Source: Rhizobacter terrae
GTDB lineage: Bacteria > Pseudomonadota > Gammaproteobacteria > Burkholderiales > Burkholderiaceae_C
Length of the DNA: 64,000 nt
Assembly (NCBI RefSeq): GCF_003852895.1
Contig: NZ_QUSW01000002.1
Coordinates: 884,494 to 948,493, forward strand
Direction: 5' to 3'
A program made the translations under genes and the position numbers. Under the pieces are notes generated by a model. The model was not told the DNA's origin. It saw only the letters and a program-made list of their open reading frames with translations, and ran no database searches. The stretch's first letter is position 1. Each line of letters starts with the position of its first letter. Shown piece by piece: positions 43,753 through 52,379 of this stretch.

Positions 43753-45906
43753 TCAGTCGTCTGGCTGCGATAGCGCATGCACACGCGGATCAGCCTGCTC
43801 GACATGGCCCCTTGCTGCAACGCTGCGCATGACCTCAAATACCTGTCCAGCCTTTAGAACGACTACGCGCTGAGCGCCGGCAATCGTTTCTGCTCGGTGG
43901 GCAATGATCACTCGGGTCAATTTCATATTTCGGAACTGCTGCGCCAACGCTCGCTCGTTCTCACCATCAAGATGACTGGTCGCTTCATCGAGCGCAAGAA
44001 CCTTTGGCCGTTTATAAAGAGCTCGGGCGAGCAGAATCCGCTGTTTTTGCCCTCCGCTGAGCCCGGTCCCCAAGTCGCCGACGAGCGTCTGATAGCCCAT
44101 GGGCATGCGCTCGATGTCTGCGGCAATTTGCGCAGCCTCCGCGCAGTGGCGAATCAAGGTGTCGTCTTGCTGGACGTCGAAAAAGCTGATGTTTTCTGCC
44201 AAGCTTCCCGTCAGCAGAACATCCTCTTGCATGACGGTGCCAAGCTGCTCTCGGTAATTCGACAAGCCTAGGGTTTCTATTGGATTTCCACCGAATAGAA
44301 CCTGTCCTTCCGTCGGCTTGAGGATCCCGAGCAGCACCTTTAGCAGGGTAGTCTTGCCAACTCCCGATTGCCCTGTGATCGCAACGCTTTCTCCGGCGGC
44401 AACCGAGAAATTGAGATTCCGAAGAACCCAGTCGGAACTCTCGCTATAGCGAAAGCTCACATTGCGCAGTTCAATGGATGGTGTGAGACTGTCCAAGCGT
44501 CTACGAGGAGCGTCGTGCGGCTCAGCCGGAGACAGGGCAATGTCAGACAGACGTTCTGCATGAAGCCCGAGCATACGCAGCTCGACTGCGTAGTTGATCA
44601 GCGACGAAAACCTTCCCGAAAACTGAGACTTGTAGCTGACGAAGGCCACCAACATTCCGATGGTAAACGGTGCCCCTGCCGACCCAAGTTGGGTGGACAT
44701 GATCATTTTCGCCCCGAGCCAGAACACCAGAAGATTCTCGAGTCCGAAAATGAACGTGTTTGCCGTACCGAAAGCAATGCCCATCTTCGCCGTCTTGACA
44801 TCACGGTTCTGAACCTCAATCAACAAGTTCTGCCAGCGAGCACGGCGCTCGTTTTCTCTTCCGAACAACTTGAGGGGAAGAATGGCTCGAAGCGTCTCCA
44901 AGAAGTGGGTGTTCTCTCGCGCTGAAATCACGAGACGTTCCGCGGCCGCGTCTCGAAAAGGCCTGTAGGCCAGTACGCGCAGCGTGCCATAGGCAGCGAC
45001 GGCAAGGATTGTCACCACCGCCAGACTTGGCGCGTAGGCAAGCATCATGAACAGCGCCGCCATTCCCATGATTCCATCGAGCACCGCCTCAAGTGTTGCT
45101 GTGGTTAGCGTTCTCTGAATTGCACCTACAGCGCCGAAGCGCGAGACGATGTCGCCGAGATGGCGATTTTCGAAGAAGGAAACAGGAAGTCGCAGCAGGT
45201 GATTGAATATGTTCCCGGTCCACTGCACGAACACGCTTTGGCTCAGTGTCATCACCATCCAGGAGCGCAAGAGACCAATCCCTGTCTGAATGATGAGGAG
45301 AAGAGCGAATCCCAGGACAAGAACCGTCAATAGGTCGCGGTCACCGGATGTCAAGACATCATCGATCACCACTTGATTGAAGAGAGGCCCGACGATGGCG
45401 AAGAGCTCAAGGACCATTGCCAGCGCAAAGACCTTGCCCAATGCTCGCTTCAAACCTCGGACGCTGCCAGTCAGTTGAGACAGCCTCAACCTTGGCTTCT
45501 TGGGCCGTTCTTCATAGCTCGCCAATGGCACGCATTCCAGCGCCACTCCCGTGAAGTGCTTTGAGACGGCAGCCATTGGAAGGCGTCGCATGCCGGTCGC
45601 CGGGTCCAGGATGACGGCCTGCCCGCGCTGGATACCTTTCAGGACCACGTAGTGGTTCAAGTCCCAATGAAGAATGCACGGAAGGCTGAGTTGCGAGAGT
45701 TCCTCGACTTCGCAGCGCAATGCTCGTGTACCGAGGCCGATACATTCAGCGTCGCTGATGATCTGATTGAGCGGCGCGCCTTTCAGCGAAGACGAGAACT
45801 TTTGCCTGAGCTCAAGCAAAGAAGTGTGGATGCCGTGGGCCTCGGCCACCATTGCCAAGCATGCCAGCCCGCATTCGCCGGCTTCACCTTGAAGAACTAA
45901 CTTCAT
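43753..45906 (-). CDS. Peptidase-containing ABC exporter (C39 leader peptidase fused to ABC transporter)
   Basis: A 717-residue bacteriocin-type exporter. The C39 peptidase (1-130) has GECGLACLAMVA (catalytic Cys12), LNHYVVLKG (His) and LDPATG (Asp). The transmembrane region (~165-440) is followed by the ATPase with Walker A TGQSGVGKTTL, signature LSGGQKQR and Walker B VLALDEAT. It cuts double-glycine leaders and exports the peptide. Its start overlaps the CPBP gene stop (ATGA). Codons are less GC-biased than in the T6SS genes, hinting at separate origin. Confidence 0.94.
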   Translation of the reverse strand: MKLVLQGEAGECGLACLAMVAEAHGIHTSLLELRQKFSSSLKGAPLNQIISDAECIGLGTRALRCEVEELSQLSLPCILHWDLNHYVVLKGIQRGQAVILDPATGMRRLPMAAVSKHFTGVALECVPLASYEERPKKPRLRLSQLTGSVRGLKRALGKVFALAMVLELFAIVGPLFNQVVIDDVLTSGDRDLLTVLVLGFALLLIIQTGIGLLRSWMVMTLSQSVFVQWTGNIFNHLLRLPVSFFENRHLGDIVSRFGAVGAIQRTLTTATLEAVLDGIMGMAALFMMLAYAPSLAVVTILAVAAYGTLRVLAYRPFRDAAAERLVISARENTHFLETLRAILPLKLFGRENERRARWQNLLIEVQNRDVKTAKMGIAFGTANTFIFGLENLLVFWLGAKMIMSTQLGSAGAPFTIGMLVAFVSYKSQFSGRFSSLINYAVELRMLGLHAERLSDIALSPAEPHDAPRRRLDSLTPSIELRNVSFRYSESSDWVLRNLNFSVAAGESVAITGQSGVGKTTLLKVLLGILKPTEGQVLFGGNPIETLGLSNYREQLGTVMQEDVLLTGSLAENISFFDVQQDDTLIRHCAEAAQIAADIERMPMGYQTLVGDLGTGLSGGQKQRILLARALYKRPKVLALDEATSHLDGENERALAQQFRNMKLTRVIIAHRAETIAGAQRVVVLKAGQVFEVMRSVAARGHVEQADPRVHALSQPDD

Positions 45907-46679
45907 TCGATGGATTCCCGTGCATCCAAAGGAATGGTTTTTCTCTTCGCGTACGTCAAGACATACGCCGTCGCTCCCAGCGCCATCAGTCCAATGATTG
46001 TTACCTCTGTCATTTTGAAGACAAAATCAGATTCCTGAACTGTCAAATAGCAGTTCATCATGCCTGGGATCATCTCCGCAGGGGGAACTAGAAGACGGTT
46101 AACTGGGTTGGGCGAATGCGACATCAGGGCTGAAATAGCCAGCGCCGGTAGATTAGACAAGGCATGCAACAGGGCCGTTTTCCACCAACTCCCGGTAGCG
46201 ACAAAAAACGCCCCGTACAGAAGGCCAGCCAACGAGCGATTGGCAAACGCCTGGATGCTGGCGTTGTCATGGGCCGCACTGAAAATTGCAGCCTGGAGCA
46301 CCAACGCCGGAAGCAATGGCATGAATCGCCGAAGGACCTGCAAAAGTACCAGTCGAAAAAAGACTTCTTCAACGGCAGCGAATAGGAACGTTGCCACAGT
46401 CGCCGCCAGCGCGGCGCTCCAGGTCAGATTCTCAAAGAGCGCCTGAGAAAGCCCTTGCGGCATGCATGGAAGAGTCAGATTGCGGTGAACGCCATAGAGC
46501 GCAACCAACGCCTCCAAACCCAGCAGCAGTCCTGCAAATCTTTGCGCGGTAGCCGGCTGAGGCAAGAGAGGTTCGATCTGCCGAACAAGACCGACCGACC
46601 GAAGGAATCGGTAGGTGAGCAATAGGAATAGGACTATTGCGGCGAGGGCAGCGGAAAATAGAAACGTGTACTCGACCAT
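45903..46679 (-). CDS. CPBP-family intramembrane metalloprotease
   Basis: A 258-residue protein with about seven hydrophobic helices. The CPBP (CAAX protease/bacteriocin-processing) motifs are present: AAVEEVFFRLVLL (EExxxR), FSAAHDN and LLHALSNLPA. In bacteriocin loci such proteins take part in maturation or give self-immunity. It lies after the precursor gene and its terminator and is coupled to the exporter gene, so an immunity or processing role fits. Confidence 0.86.
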   Translation of the reverse strand: MVEYTFLFSAALAAIVLFLLLTYRFLRSVGLVRQIEPLLPQPATAQRFAGLLLGLEALVALYGVHRNLTLPCMPQGLSQALFENLTWSAALAATVATFLFAAVEEVFFRLVLLQVLRRFMPLLPALVLQAAIFSAAHDNASIQAFANRSLAGLLYGAFFVATGSWWKTALLHALSNLPALAISALMSHSPNPVNRLLVPPAEMIPGMMNCYLTVQESDFVFKMTEVTIIGLMALGATAYVLTYAKRKTIPLDARESIE

Positions 46680-46701
46680 TGTCTTCTCGACATGAAGAGG
46701 C

Positions 46702-46738
46702 AGAGAAAAGGGCGGAGATGTCTCCGCCCTTTAGGCTA
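46702..46738 (-). terminator. Strong intrinsic terminator after the precursor gene
   Basis: A perfect 12-bp inverted repeat, AAAGGGCGGAGA at 46707-46718 and TCTCCGCCCTTT at 46721-46732. On the minus strand it is followed by TTTTCTCT. It sits 8 bp after the precursor stop and before the CPBP gene, so most transcripts would end here and the precursor be made in excess over the export machinery. Confidence 0.85.
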
Positions 46739-46745
46739 CATGGCT

Positions 46746-47126
46746 TTACCCATGCACGTGGTTGACATTGCTCGCCACAATCAACCAGTCGTTCGGAACG
46801 ATGAGCTCAAACCGATTGATTGTCCCAGCCCCACCACTTCCGCCCGGAGCCGGCGTACCCTCCGGCGTTCCGGGATGAGTTTTGATGTATTCATCGGCCA
46901 GTTTGCATGCCTTCTCGCTACCCACCATGGAGCAGAAGAAGGCAGCAATCGCGCCGCCAATTGCGTCGACAGTCTTTTCCAGGCTCCCGGAGATGTCGAT
47001 CTTGATGTCGATGTTCACGCCGACCTTGCTGAGTTCGGTGATTGTCAGGCCATTTCCCGACATGCCGACCGCCGGAGCGGTACCACCTGCGACACAGCGG
47101 ATTTCGTCAGAAGAAATTTTTCTCAT
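46746..47126 (-). CDS. Bacteriocin-like precursor with double-glycine leader
   Basis: A 126-residue small protein. The leader MRKISSDEIRCVAGG has the classic double-glycine form (hydrophobic residues at -4 and -7, acidic at -8/-9, Gly-Gly), so cleavage after Gly15 by the C39 exporter is expected. The mature part (~111 residues) has a Gly-rich start, an amphipathic VDAIGGAIAAFF segment, two Cys (65 and 74) that could pair, and a Gly/Pro-rich stretch ~84-102 before a tail ending NVNHVHG. No match to a named bacteriocin. It is encoded between the HlyD and CPBP genes. Confidence 0.82.
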   Translation of the reverse strand: MRKISSDEIRCVAGGTAPAVGMSGNGLTITELSKVGVNIDIKIDISGSLEKTVDAIGGAIAAFFCSMVGSEKACKLADEYIKTHPGTPEGTPAPGGSGGAGTINRFELIVPNDWLIVASNVNHVHG

Positions 47127-47189
47127 GTCTTTAGAGTCTCACATTTCCGGCGGCATGCGGCGCCGGTTCCGCCTCCCGAGGTTCGCGCG

Positions 47190-48530
47190 TCAGCCGTCCG
47201 GACCGGCCTTTCGCGCATGCTCTGGAATTCTTGAGGACGCGCCAACCGCGAACATTGGTTCGAGCATCCATTCCAAAATGGAACGACGATCCTGTAGAAC
47301 GTCTGCCTCCAGTGACAGCCCAGGTCTGAGCTTGTGCTGCTCACCGTAGGCCGAAATCGACTGGACATCCAACTTCACTGTCATCCGATAAAGAGGCTCA
47401 TTGGATTGGGTTGCCGCCAAGAGCGTCTGTCCCTGTCCTGCGGGAAGGTCCTGGGGATTGAAGGGCGTTCGGCTGATGGAAGAGATTTCGCCCGAGTGAA
47501 GCCCGAATTTCTGATACGGATAGGCCGCGTATCTGAGGAGAACCGGCTGCCCAATCCTGACGAAACCTATGGTCCGACTCGGAGCAAATAGCTGCGCCTC
47601 CAGAGCGCTCTCGCGGCCTGCGCCGGATTCGGGAATGATCGTCGCCAACGTTTGTCCCGACTGAACGGCCTGGCCGAGGTGCAGGCTCATTGCGCTCACT
47701 ACCCCAGCGATAGGCGCTTGAACAATGATCTGTCCACGGGCACTGTTCTCGATGCTCTCCTGGCTGAGGACAGCCGCTTCCTTGTCGAGTTGCGAGAGAT
47801 CAGCTTGCAATTGGCTAGCAGTTGATTTGAGCTCTGCTCGCAGAGCCTCCGCATCCCGATTGAGCATTGTCAAGCTGCGTTCGACCGCCTGCGTCTTTGC
47901 CTGAAGGTCAAGCTGCTCTTCAATCTTCTGCTGCGCCTGGACTTCAGCCACAAACCCTTCTTTGGCGAGCTTCTGAAACTTCTCCGCTGTACTCGTCGCC
48001 AGCGTCTCTCGTCGCTTGGCCAGCGACAGTTCGCCTTTCGCTTGCTGGAACTCAATCTCGCCGTTTCTCAGTCGGCTTTCGATAGCTTGTATGCGCTGCC
48101 TTGCTTGCAAGTCTTTGGTCGACCGTTGCGATTCAATGGCTTGCCGTCGTGACGCAATAGTCTGGGCGACAAGGAGGGAGGTTTCTCCGTTGGCCGTTGC
48201 TCGATCGATCTGAATGATGAACAAGGGTTGCCCCTTTTTAACCTCGTCCCCTTCTTTGGTTTTCATCTCCACGATCACTCCGGCACCGATCGCTTCTACG
48301 CGAAGCGAACCGAGGCTCGGCATTAAGAGGCCAGGGACTCTCACCTTCCTCGTGACCTGTGCTGTAGATGCGAATACGAGCAAGGCCAGCGCGAGCAGAA
48401 TCGCTGCCCACATGGCCAGCGTGTAGCGGGGATTTGCTGCGATGCGAATCGTTCCCAGGAACTTGTCCTTCTGGGCTTCTACCGCCTCCGCCCGAAACAA
48501 TGGCGACATGCTTGGTTCACCTGCACTCAC
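47190..48530 (-). CDS. HlyD-family periplasmic adaptor of the bacteriocin exporter
   Basis: A protein of about 439-446 residues with one N-terminal membrane helix (MWAAILLALALLVFAS), a beta-barrel/lipoyl segment (VIVEMKTKEGDEVKKGQPLFII), a long coiled coil (~120-260) and the second lipoyl half (GQIIVQAPIAGVVSAM). It bridges the ABC exporter to an outer-membrane channel. The GTG at 48530 overlaps the stop of a 40-codon upstream frame (GTGA); the ATG at 48509 has AGGTGA before it. No TolC-like gene is in the window. Confidence 0.9.
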   Translation of the reverse strand: MSAGEPSMSPLFRAEAVEAQKDKFLGTIRIAANPRYTLAMWAAILLALALLVFASTAQVTRKVRVPGLLMPSLGSLRVEAIGAGVIVEMKTKEGDEVKKGQPLFIIQIDRATANGETSLLVAQTIASRRQAIESQRSTKDLQARQRIQAIESRLRNGEIEFQQAKGELSLAKRRETLATSTAEKFQKLAKEGFVAEVQAQQKIEEQLDLQAKTQAVERSLTMLNRDAEALRAELKSTASQLQADLSQLDKEAAVLSQESIENSARGQIIVQAPIAGVVSAMSLHLGQAVQSGQTLATIIPESGAGRESALEAQLFAPSRTIGFVRIGQPVLLRYAAYPYQKFGLHSGEISSISRTPFNPQDLPAGQGQTLLAATQSNEPLYRMTVKLDVQSISAYGEQHKLRPGLSLEADVLQDRRSILEWMLEPMFAVGASSRIPEHARKAGPDG

Positions 48531-48649
48531 AGCGACAGGGGGTGCATGGCGGACGTAGTGATCCGATCATCGCGTTCTAGGCAGCGCAGGGATGCCTCCG
48601 GGCCGAATGCCCCAAGCCAGAGCCTGGGCGGCTCGATGTGCAATGCCAT
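48527..48649 (-). CDS. Candidate 40-residue small protein upstream of the HlyD gene
   Basis: An ATG at 48649 is preceded by AGGAGG at 5-6 base spacing, the best ribosome site in the neighbourhood. It opens a 40-codon frame (MALHIEPPRLWLGAF... ending AMHPLSL) whose TGA overlaps the GTG start of the adaptor. It could be a small peptide of the export operon or a leader that couples translation. No similarity is recognised. A frame in another register, 48577-48825 (82 codons), overlaps it and cannot be excluded. Confidence 0.4.
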   Translation of the reverse strand: MALHIEPPRLWLGAFGPEASLRCLERDDRITTSAMHPLSL

Positions 48650-49045
48650 GTGTCCCTCCTCCAAGCGGCTCCCCAGCCGCCAGCGCCGTCAAATCCGGCG
48701 ATGTCTTTCGTGTCCGGTGCGCAGTGTAGGCAGGCAGAGATCACCGCACCCTCCCCCAAAGGAGCGAAGATTTGCAGAGTGGGGATTGGCATCAGGGCGA
48801 ACCCTTCGCCCACCGGCATATACATCGATGCAGTGTCGCCCTCAACATTTCAGATGCATATCACTACTCCCTCTGATGGGGAAAGCTAGAGCTAGTCGCG
48901 CCCTTTCACAGACAACGGAATAAGGGGAAGCGTGACTTTGAGAGATCTGCTGATCAGCGACCGAATGCTGGTGGAATGAACAGGCCAGCTTTGATGCCCG
49001 ATGGGTAGTCACTGGACCTGGAGCGCGCGACCGGTACGGCTCCTC
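48650..49045. other. Intergenic region between the bacteriocin operon and the hybrid kinase
   Basis: About 400 bp that must hold the promoter of the bacteriocin operon (minus) and the 3' flank of the kinase gene. A minus-strand frame at 48577-48825 (82 codons; start MYMPVGEGF, Gly/Ala/Trp-rich middle GFDGAGGWGAAW) reaches into it and may be a small peptide gene. I see no clear promoter hexamers or terminator. Confidence 0.35.
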
Positions 49046-50899
49046 TCAGGAGACCAGTCCGCGCATCGCGTTCAGCAGCTTGCGCGGCTGCACCGGCTTG
49101 AACAGCACCGGGTGGCCGCTGTCGGTCAGCCGCCGCATTTCCTCGTGCGAGGTGTCGCCGGTGATGACGATGGCCGGCACCGCATTGCCGCAATCGCGCC
49201 GCACGAGTTCTATGGCCTCCAGGCCATCGGGCCCGCCGCCCAGGTGCAGGTCCGACAGGATGAGGTCGGGCGGAAACTCCAGCGTGCGCATCAGCGCCAG
49301 CGCGCCCTCGATGCTGCCGGCCGCCAGCGCCTGGTAGCCCCACTCCTCCAGCAGCAGGCTCAAGCCCTCGCGGATGGATTCCTCGTCGTCGATGATGAGC
49401 ACGGTGCGCGGCTGCAGCACCGGCATGGGCAGCGTGTCGGCCGCGGCGGTCGCGTCCTGGATGTCGGGCAGCGCGCCTTGCGCGATGCCGATGCGGAACA
49501 TCGTGCCGTGGCCCGGCTGCGAGGCCACGGTCAGGCTGTGCCCCAGCAGCCGCGCCAGCCGCTTGACGATGGCCAGGCCCATGCCCAGCCCCTGCGCGCG
49601 CTCGCCCTGCCGGCGGCCGGCCTGGTAGAACTCATCGAAGATGCGCGGCAGCTCGGCCAGGCCGATGCCCACGCCGGTGTCCCACACCTCCACGTTGAAA
49701 TGCGTGGCCGTGCTGCGCGCCACCACCACGATGCCGCCCTGCTCGGTGTACTTGATGGCGTTCTGGATGAGGTTGCCCAGGATGCGCTCCAGCAGTTGCG
49801 GATCGCTCGTCACCGACTTGCCGCCCGGCGAAAAACGAAGCCCCAGCCCGGCCTGCTCGGCCTGACCGGCGAAGTGCATGTGCAGGCGGCGGAACAGGTC
49901 GCGCAGCGGGAAGTGCTGGAAGTTCGGCTCAATGGTGCCGGCGTCCAGGCGGGAGATGTCCAGCATCGCGTAGAAGGAGCGGTCCAGCCCGTCGATGGAA
50001 CGCACGACGTTGCGCACCAGCGGCTCCTCGCTCGTGCCCTGCAGGCGCTTTTCCAGCGTGGCGGCGAACAGGCCCAGCGCATGCACGGGCTGGCGCAGGT
50101 CGTGGCTCGCAATGGCGAGGAAGCGGCTCTTCTCCTGGTCGGCGCGCATTGCGGCGTCACGCGCCGCCTCAAGCTCGCGGATGCGGTCTTCCCGTGAAAT
50201 GGCGGCACGCGCGCGGTTCAGCCACAGGCGGTAGTGGCACGCCGCCACGACCATCGCCACCATGCTGAGCAGCAGGCCTTCGATGCTGGCGTCGGGCAGC
50301 GGGAAGGCCGGCCCTGCCAGTTGCCACTCGAAGAGCGCCGGCGACCAGGGCAGCGCGATGGCCGCGGCCACCACGACAGGCGTGGCGGAGAAGGCCGCGG
50401 CGGTGGTGAGCGACACCATGCCCAGGGCCAGCAGCATCAGCTCGCGTTCCAGCGGCGGCTCGGGCGGCACCGGCAGCCAGGGCTGCGCCGCCAGGATCAG
50501 CATGGCGCACACGGCATGCGCCGCCATCACGCGCCGGTAGCGCCGCGTGTCGCGCCGCCACAGGCGCGAGCGCGGGCCCGTCCAGGCCACCGCCAGCCAC
50601 GTCAGCACCACGGCCGAACTGGCGCTGCCCCAGGCATCGCGCCAGGGCGATGGCGTCATGAGCGCCACGCCCACCATCACCGCCAAGGCCAGGGCTGCCA
50701 GCACGACCGGCGCTGCCGCGACCTCGGACGCCATCGCCTCGTCGCGCAGGCGCCGGTCCATGGCGCGGCGTTCGGCATGCTGCACCTCGGCCATGCCGTC
50801 CGCCTGGCCGAGGCTCGCCGGCGCCACCGCGACGAAGACGGCGCGTTGCGTTCTGGTGGGCGGGCCCGCGGCGGGTCTGGACGCCCCGACAGCGTCCAT
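49046..50899 (-). CDS. Hybrid sensor histidine kinase/response regulator
   Basis: A protein of about 617 residues (ATG 50899; later starts at 50794 or 50761 are possible). It has five or six N-terminal membrane helices, then a HisKA domain with SHDLRQPVHALGLFAATLEKRL, an ATPase domain with NLIQNAIKYTEQGG, VWDTGVGIG and GLGMGLAIVKRLARLLGH, and a C-terminal receiver (VLIIDDEESIREGL, phospho-Asp in LILSDLHLGG, Lys in LFKPVQP). The gene follows the LuxR regulator on the same strand with 14 bp between, so they likely form a two-component pair. The signal is unknown. Confidence 0.92.
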   Translation of the reverse strand: MDAVGASRPAAGPPTRTQRAVFVAVAPASLGQADGMAEVQHAERRAMDRRLRDEAMASEVAAAPVVLAALALAVMVGVALMTPSPWRDAWGSASSAVVLTWLAVAWTGPRSRLWRRDTRRYRRVMAAHAVCAMLILAAQPWLPVPPEPPLERELMLLALGMVSLTTAAAFSATPVVVAAAIALPWSPALFEWQLAGPAFPLPDASIEGLLLSMVAMVVAACHYRLWLNRARAAISREDRIRELEAARDAAMRADQEKSRFLAIASHDLRQPVHALGLFAATLEKRLQGTSEEPLVRNVVRSIDGLDRSFYAMLDISRLDAGTIEPNFQHFPLRDLFRRLHMHFAGQAEQAGLGLRFSPGGKSVTSDPQLLERILGNLIQNAIKYTEQGGIVVVARSTATHFNVEVWDTGVGIGLAELPRIFDEFYQAGRRQGERAQGLGMGLAIVKRLARLLGHSLTVASQPGHGTMFRIGIAQGALPDIQDATAAADTLPMPVLQPRTVLIIDDEESIREGLSLLLEEWGYQALAAGSIEGALALMRTLEFPPDLILSDLHLGGGPDGLEAIELVRRDCGNAVPAIVITGDTSHEEMRRLTDSGHPVLFKPVQPRKLLNAMRGLVS

Positions 50900-50913
50900 C
50901 AGCACGGACACCC

Positions 50914-51615
50914 TCAGCGGAAGAGGCTGACCATGTGCGAGCGCGACTTCACGTCCAGCGCCAGCAGCAGCGACGACACGTAGTTCTTCACCGTGCCCAG
51001 CGACAGGTGCATGGAGTCGCTGATTTCCTGGTTGGTACAGCCGGAGAGCACCAGTTCCAGGATCTCGAGGTGCCGTGAACCGAGCTCGGCCACGCGGTCG
51101 TACATGGCCGACGACGGGAAGCGCGGGAACAGGGCGCTGGCCGGCGCGAAGCCTGCCGCTTGCGGCCCGCCGCGCGGCCACAGCAGCGCCGACAGCATGT
51201 TCTGCATCTCGGTGGTGACCACACCCTTGGGAACGTAACCGATTGCGCCCAGTGCACGCGCCTGTCGGATCACGAATTCGTCCTGCGTGGCGCTGAACAC
51301 CGCGATGCGTGCCGCGGGATGCGCCTGCAGGAACAACCGCAGTCCTTGCAGGCCCTTGCAGTCCGCGAGGTTGAGGTCCAGCAGCACCGCCGCGACGGGT
51401 TCTTCGCGGGCGTACAAGGCCAGGGCCTCTTGCAGCGTGTCGGCTTCGAGCCAGGTCAGCGGCACGCCTTGCAGCTCGCTGTACAGCGACTTCACGCCGT
51501 AGCGCACCAGTTCATGGTCATCCACCAGCAGGAGCTTGGGCGAGCCCGCTCCCGGCCGGGGGCCAGGCAAAAGGTTTGCAACGGTCAATGAAGCCGCCCG
51601 TGTTGTCGTTTGCAT
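50914..51615 (-). CDS. LuxR/NarL-family response regulator
   Basis: A 233-residue regulator. The receiver domain has LLLVDDHELVRYG, LLDLNLADCKG (phospho-Asp) and the switch residue in IAVFSATQDE. The C-terminal LuxR helix-turn-helix is HLEILELVLSGCTNQEISDSMHLSLGTVKNYVSSLL. Start MQTTTRAAS (ATG 51615) has GGAAGGA at 6-base spacing. It pairs with the hybrid kinase just downstream. A TGACTTTCG element lies about 190 bp upstream, as at the T6SS promoters. Confidence 0.92.
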   Translation of the reverse strand: MQTTTRAASLTVANLLPGPRPGAGSPKLLLVDDHELVRYGVKSLYSELQGVPLTWLEADTLQEALALYAREEPVAAVLLDLNLADCKGLQGLRLFLQAHPAARIAVFSATQDEFVIRQARALGAIGYVPKGVVTTEMQNMLSALLWPRGGPQAAGFAPASALFPRFPSSAMYDRVAELGSRHLEILELVLSGCTNQEISDSMHLSLGTVKNYVSSLLLALDVKSRSHMVSLFR

Positions 51616-51807
51616 TGTCATTCCTTCCCTGTTTGGCCTGATGCGTTCGCACGGCCAATCTGTGCATGCAGACAACCCCACCCCCGTCAAAGATGCTAGA
51701 CGATGAAGGTTGAAATTGCACCCACAGTTGAGGGGAAGACCTTGCAGTTCAGGGGGATCGGGCGATGCAATGCGTTTCACTTATTTCGAAGACGCACGAC
51801 CTGGTGA

Positions 51808-51816
51808 CGAAAGTCA
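51808..51816 (-). promoter_or_regulatory. Fifth TGACTTTCG copy, upstream of the two-component genes
   Basis: Minus-strand AATGACTTTCGTCACC, oriented toward the response regulator gene whose start is about 190 bp away. Outside the T6SS locus, so either a shared regulator site or chance. Confidence 0.3.
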
Positions 51817-51910
51817 TTTGACAGATGGCGAAACTCTCTTTTTCGGCAGCCACTTCGACGCCGAGCCCTTCGGATCGAGAATCGAACGTCCAGGCACAAG
51901 GAGTCGCACC

Positions 51911-52351
51911 ATGTTCGAGGGAAGTTGTCTGTGTGGCGGCGTGAAGTACCGGCTTGCCGCCGAGCCAGGTGCTTTTGGCTACTGCCATTGCACGAGTTGC
52001 CGCAAAGCCAGCGGCTCGGCGCACGCGGCCAACGCGCCTGTCGATCGTGCGGCCTTTGAGCTGCTGCAAGGGCAATCCCTCATCAAAGAGTTCGAGTCGT
52101 CACCCGGCAAGCTCAGGGCCTTCTGCTCGAACTGCGGAAGCCCGCTCTACGCATACCTGCGCGCAACGCCGGAGGTTCTTCGCATTCGGCTGGGTACATT
52201 GGACACACCGTTCTTCAAGCAGCCGCAAGCACACACCTGGGTATCGGACAAGGCACCGTGGGAGCCCATCGAAGGCGATGTTCCCAAATTCGAACGATGG
52301 GCTGCGAAAGAGGTCCTCCACCAACGAGGCTCGCGCCAGGACGTGGCCTGA
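51911..52351 (+). CDS. GFA family (glutathione-dependent formaldehyde-activating enzyme-like) protein
   Basis: A 146-residue zinc-binding GFA/CENP-V protein: MFEGSCLCGGVKYRL, YCHCTSCRKASGSAHAAN and FCSNCGSPLYAY give the seven Cys zinc ligands. AAGGAG precedes the ATG at 51911 by 7 bases. Few GFA proteins have proven formaldehyde activity, so the reaction is open. It stands alone, convergent with the large haem protein gene. Confidence 0.92.
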   Translation: MFEGSCLCGGVKYRLAAEPGAFGYCHCTSCRKASGSAHAANAPVDRAAFELLQGQSLIKEFESSPGKLRAFCSNCGSPLYAYLRATPEVLRIRLGTLDTPFFKQPQAHTWVSDKAPWEPIEGDVPKFERWAAKEVLHQRGSRQDVA

Positions 52352-52379
52352 CCTCTCCATCCCAGGGCCTGACTCAAGG

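Noticed and set aside
51710..51910. N-terminal extension of the GFA frame
   Set aside because: The ATG at 51911 has a good AAGGAG and matches the family start; the extension is unlike any GFA protein.
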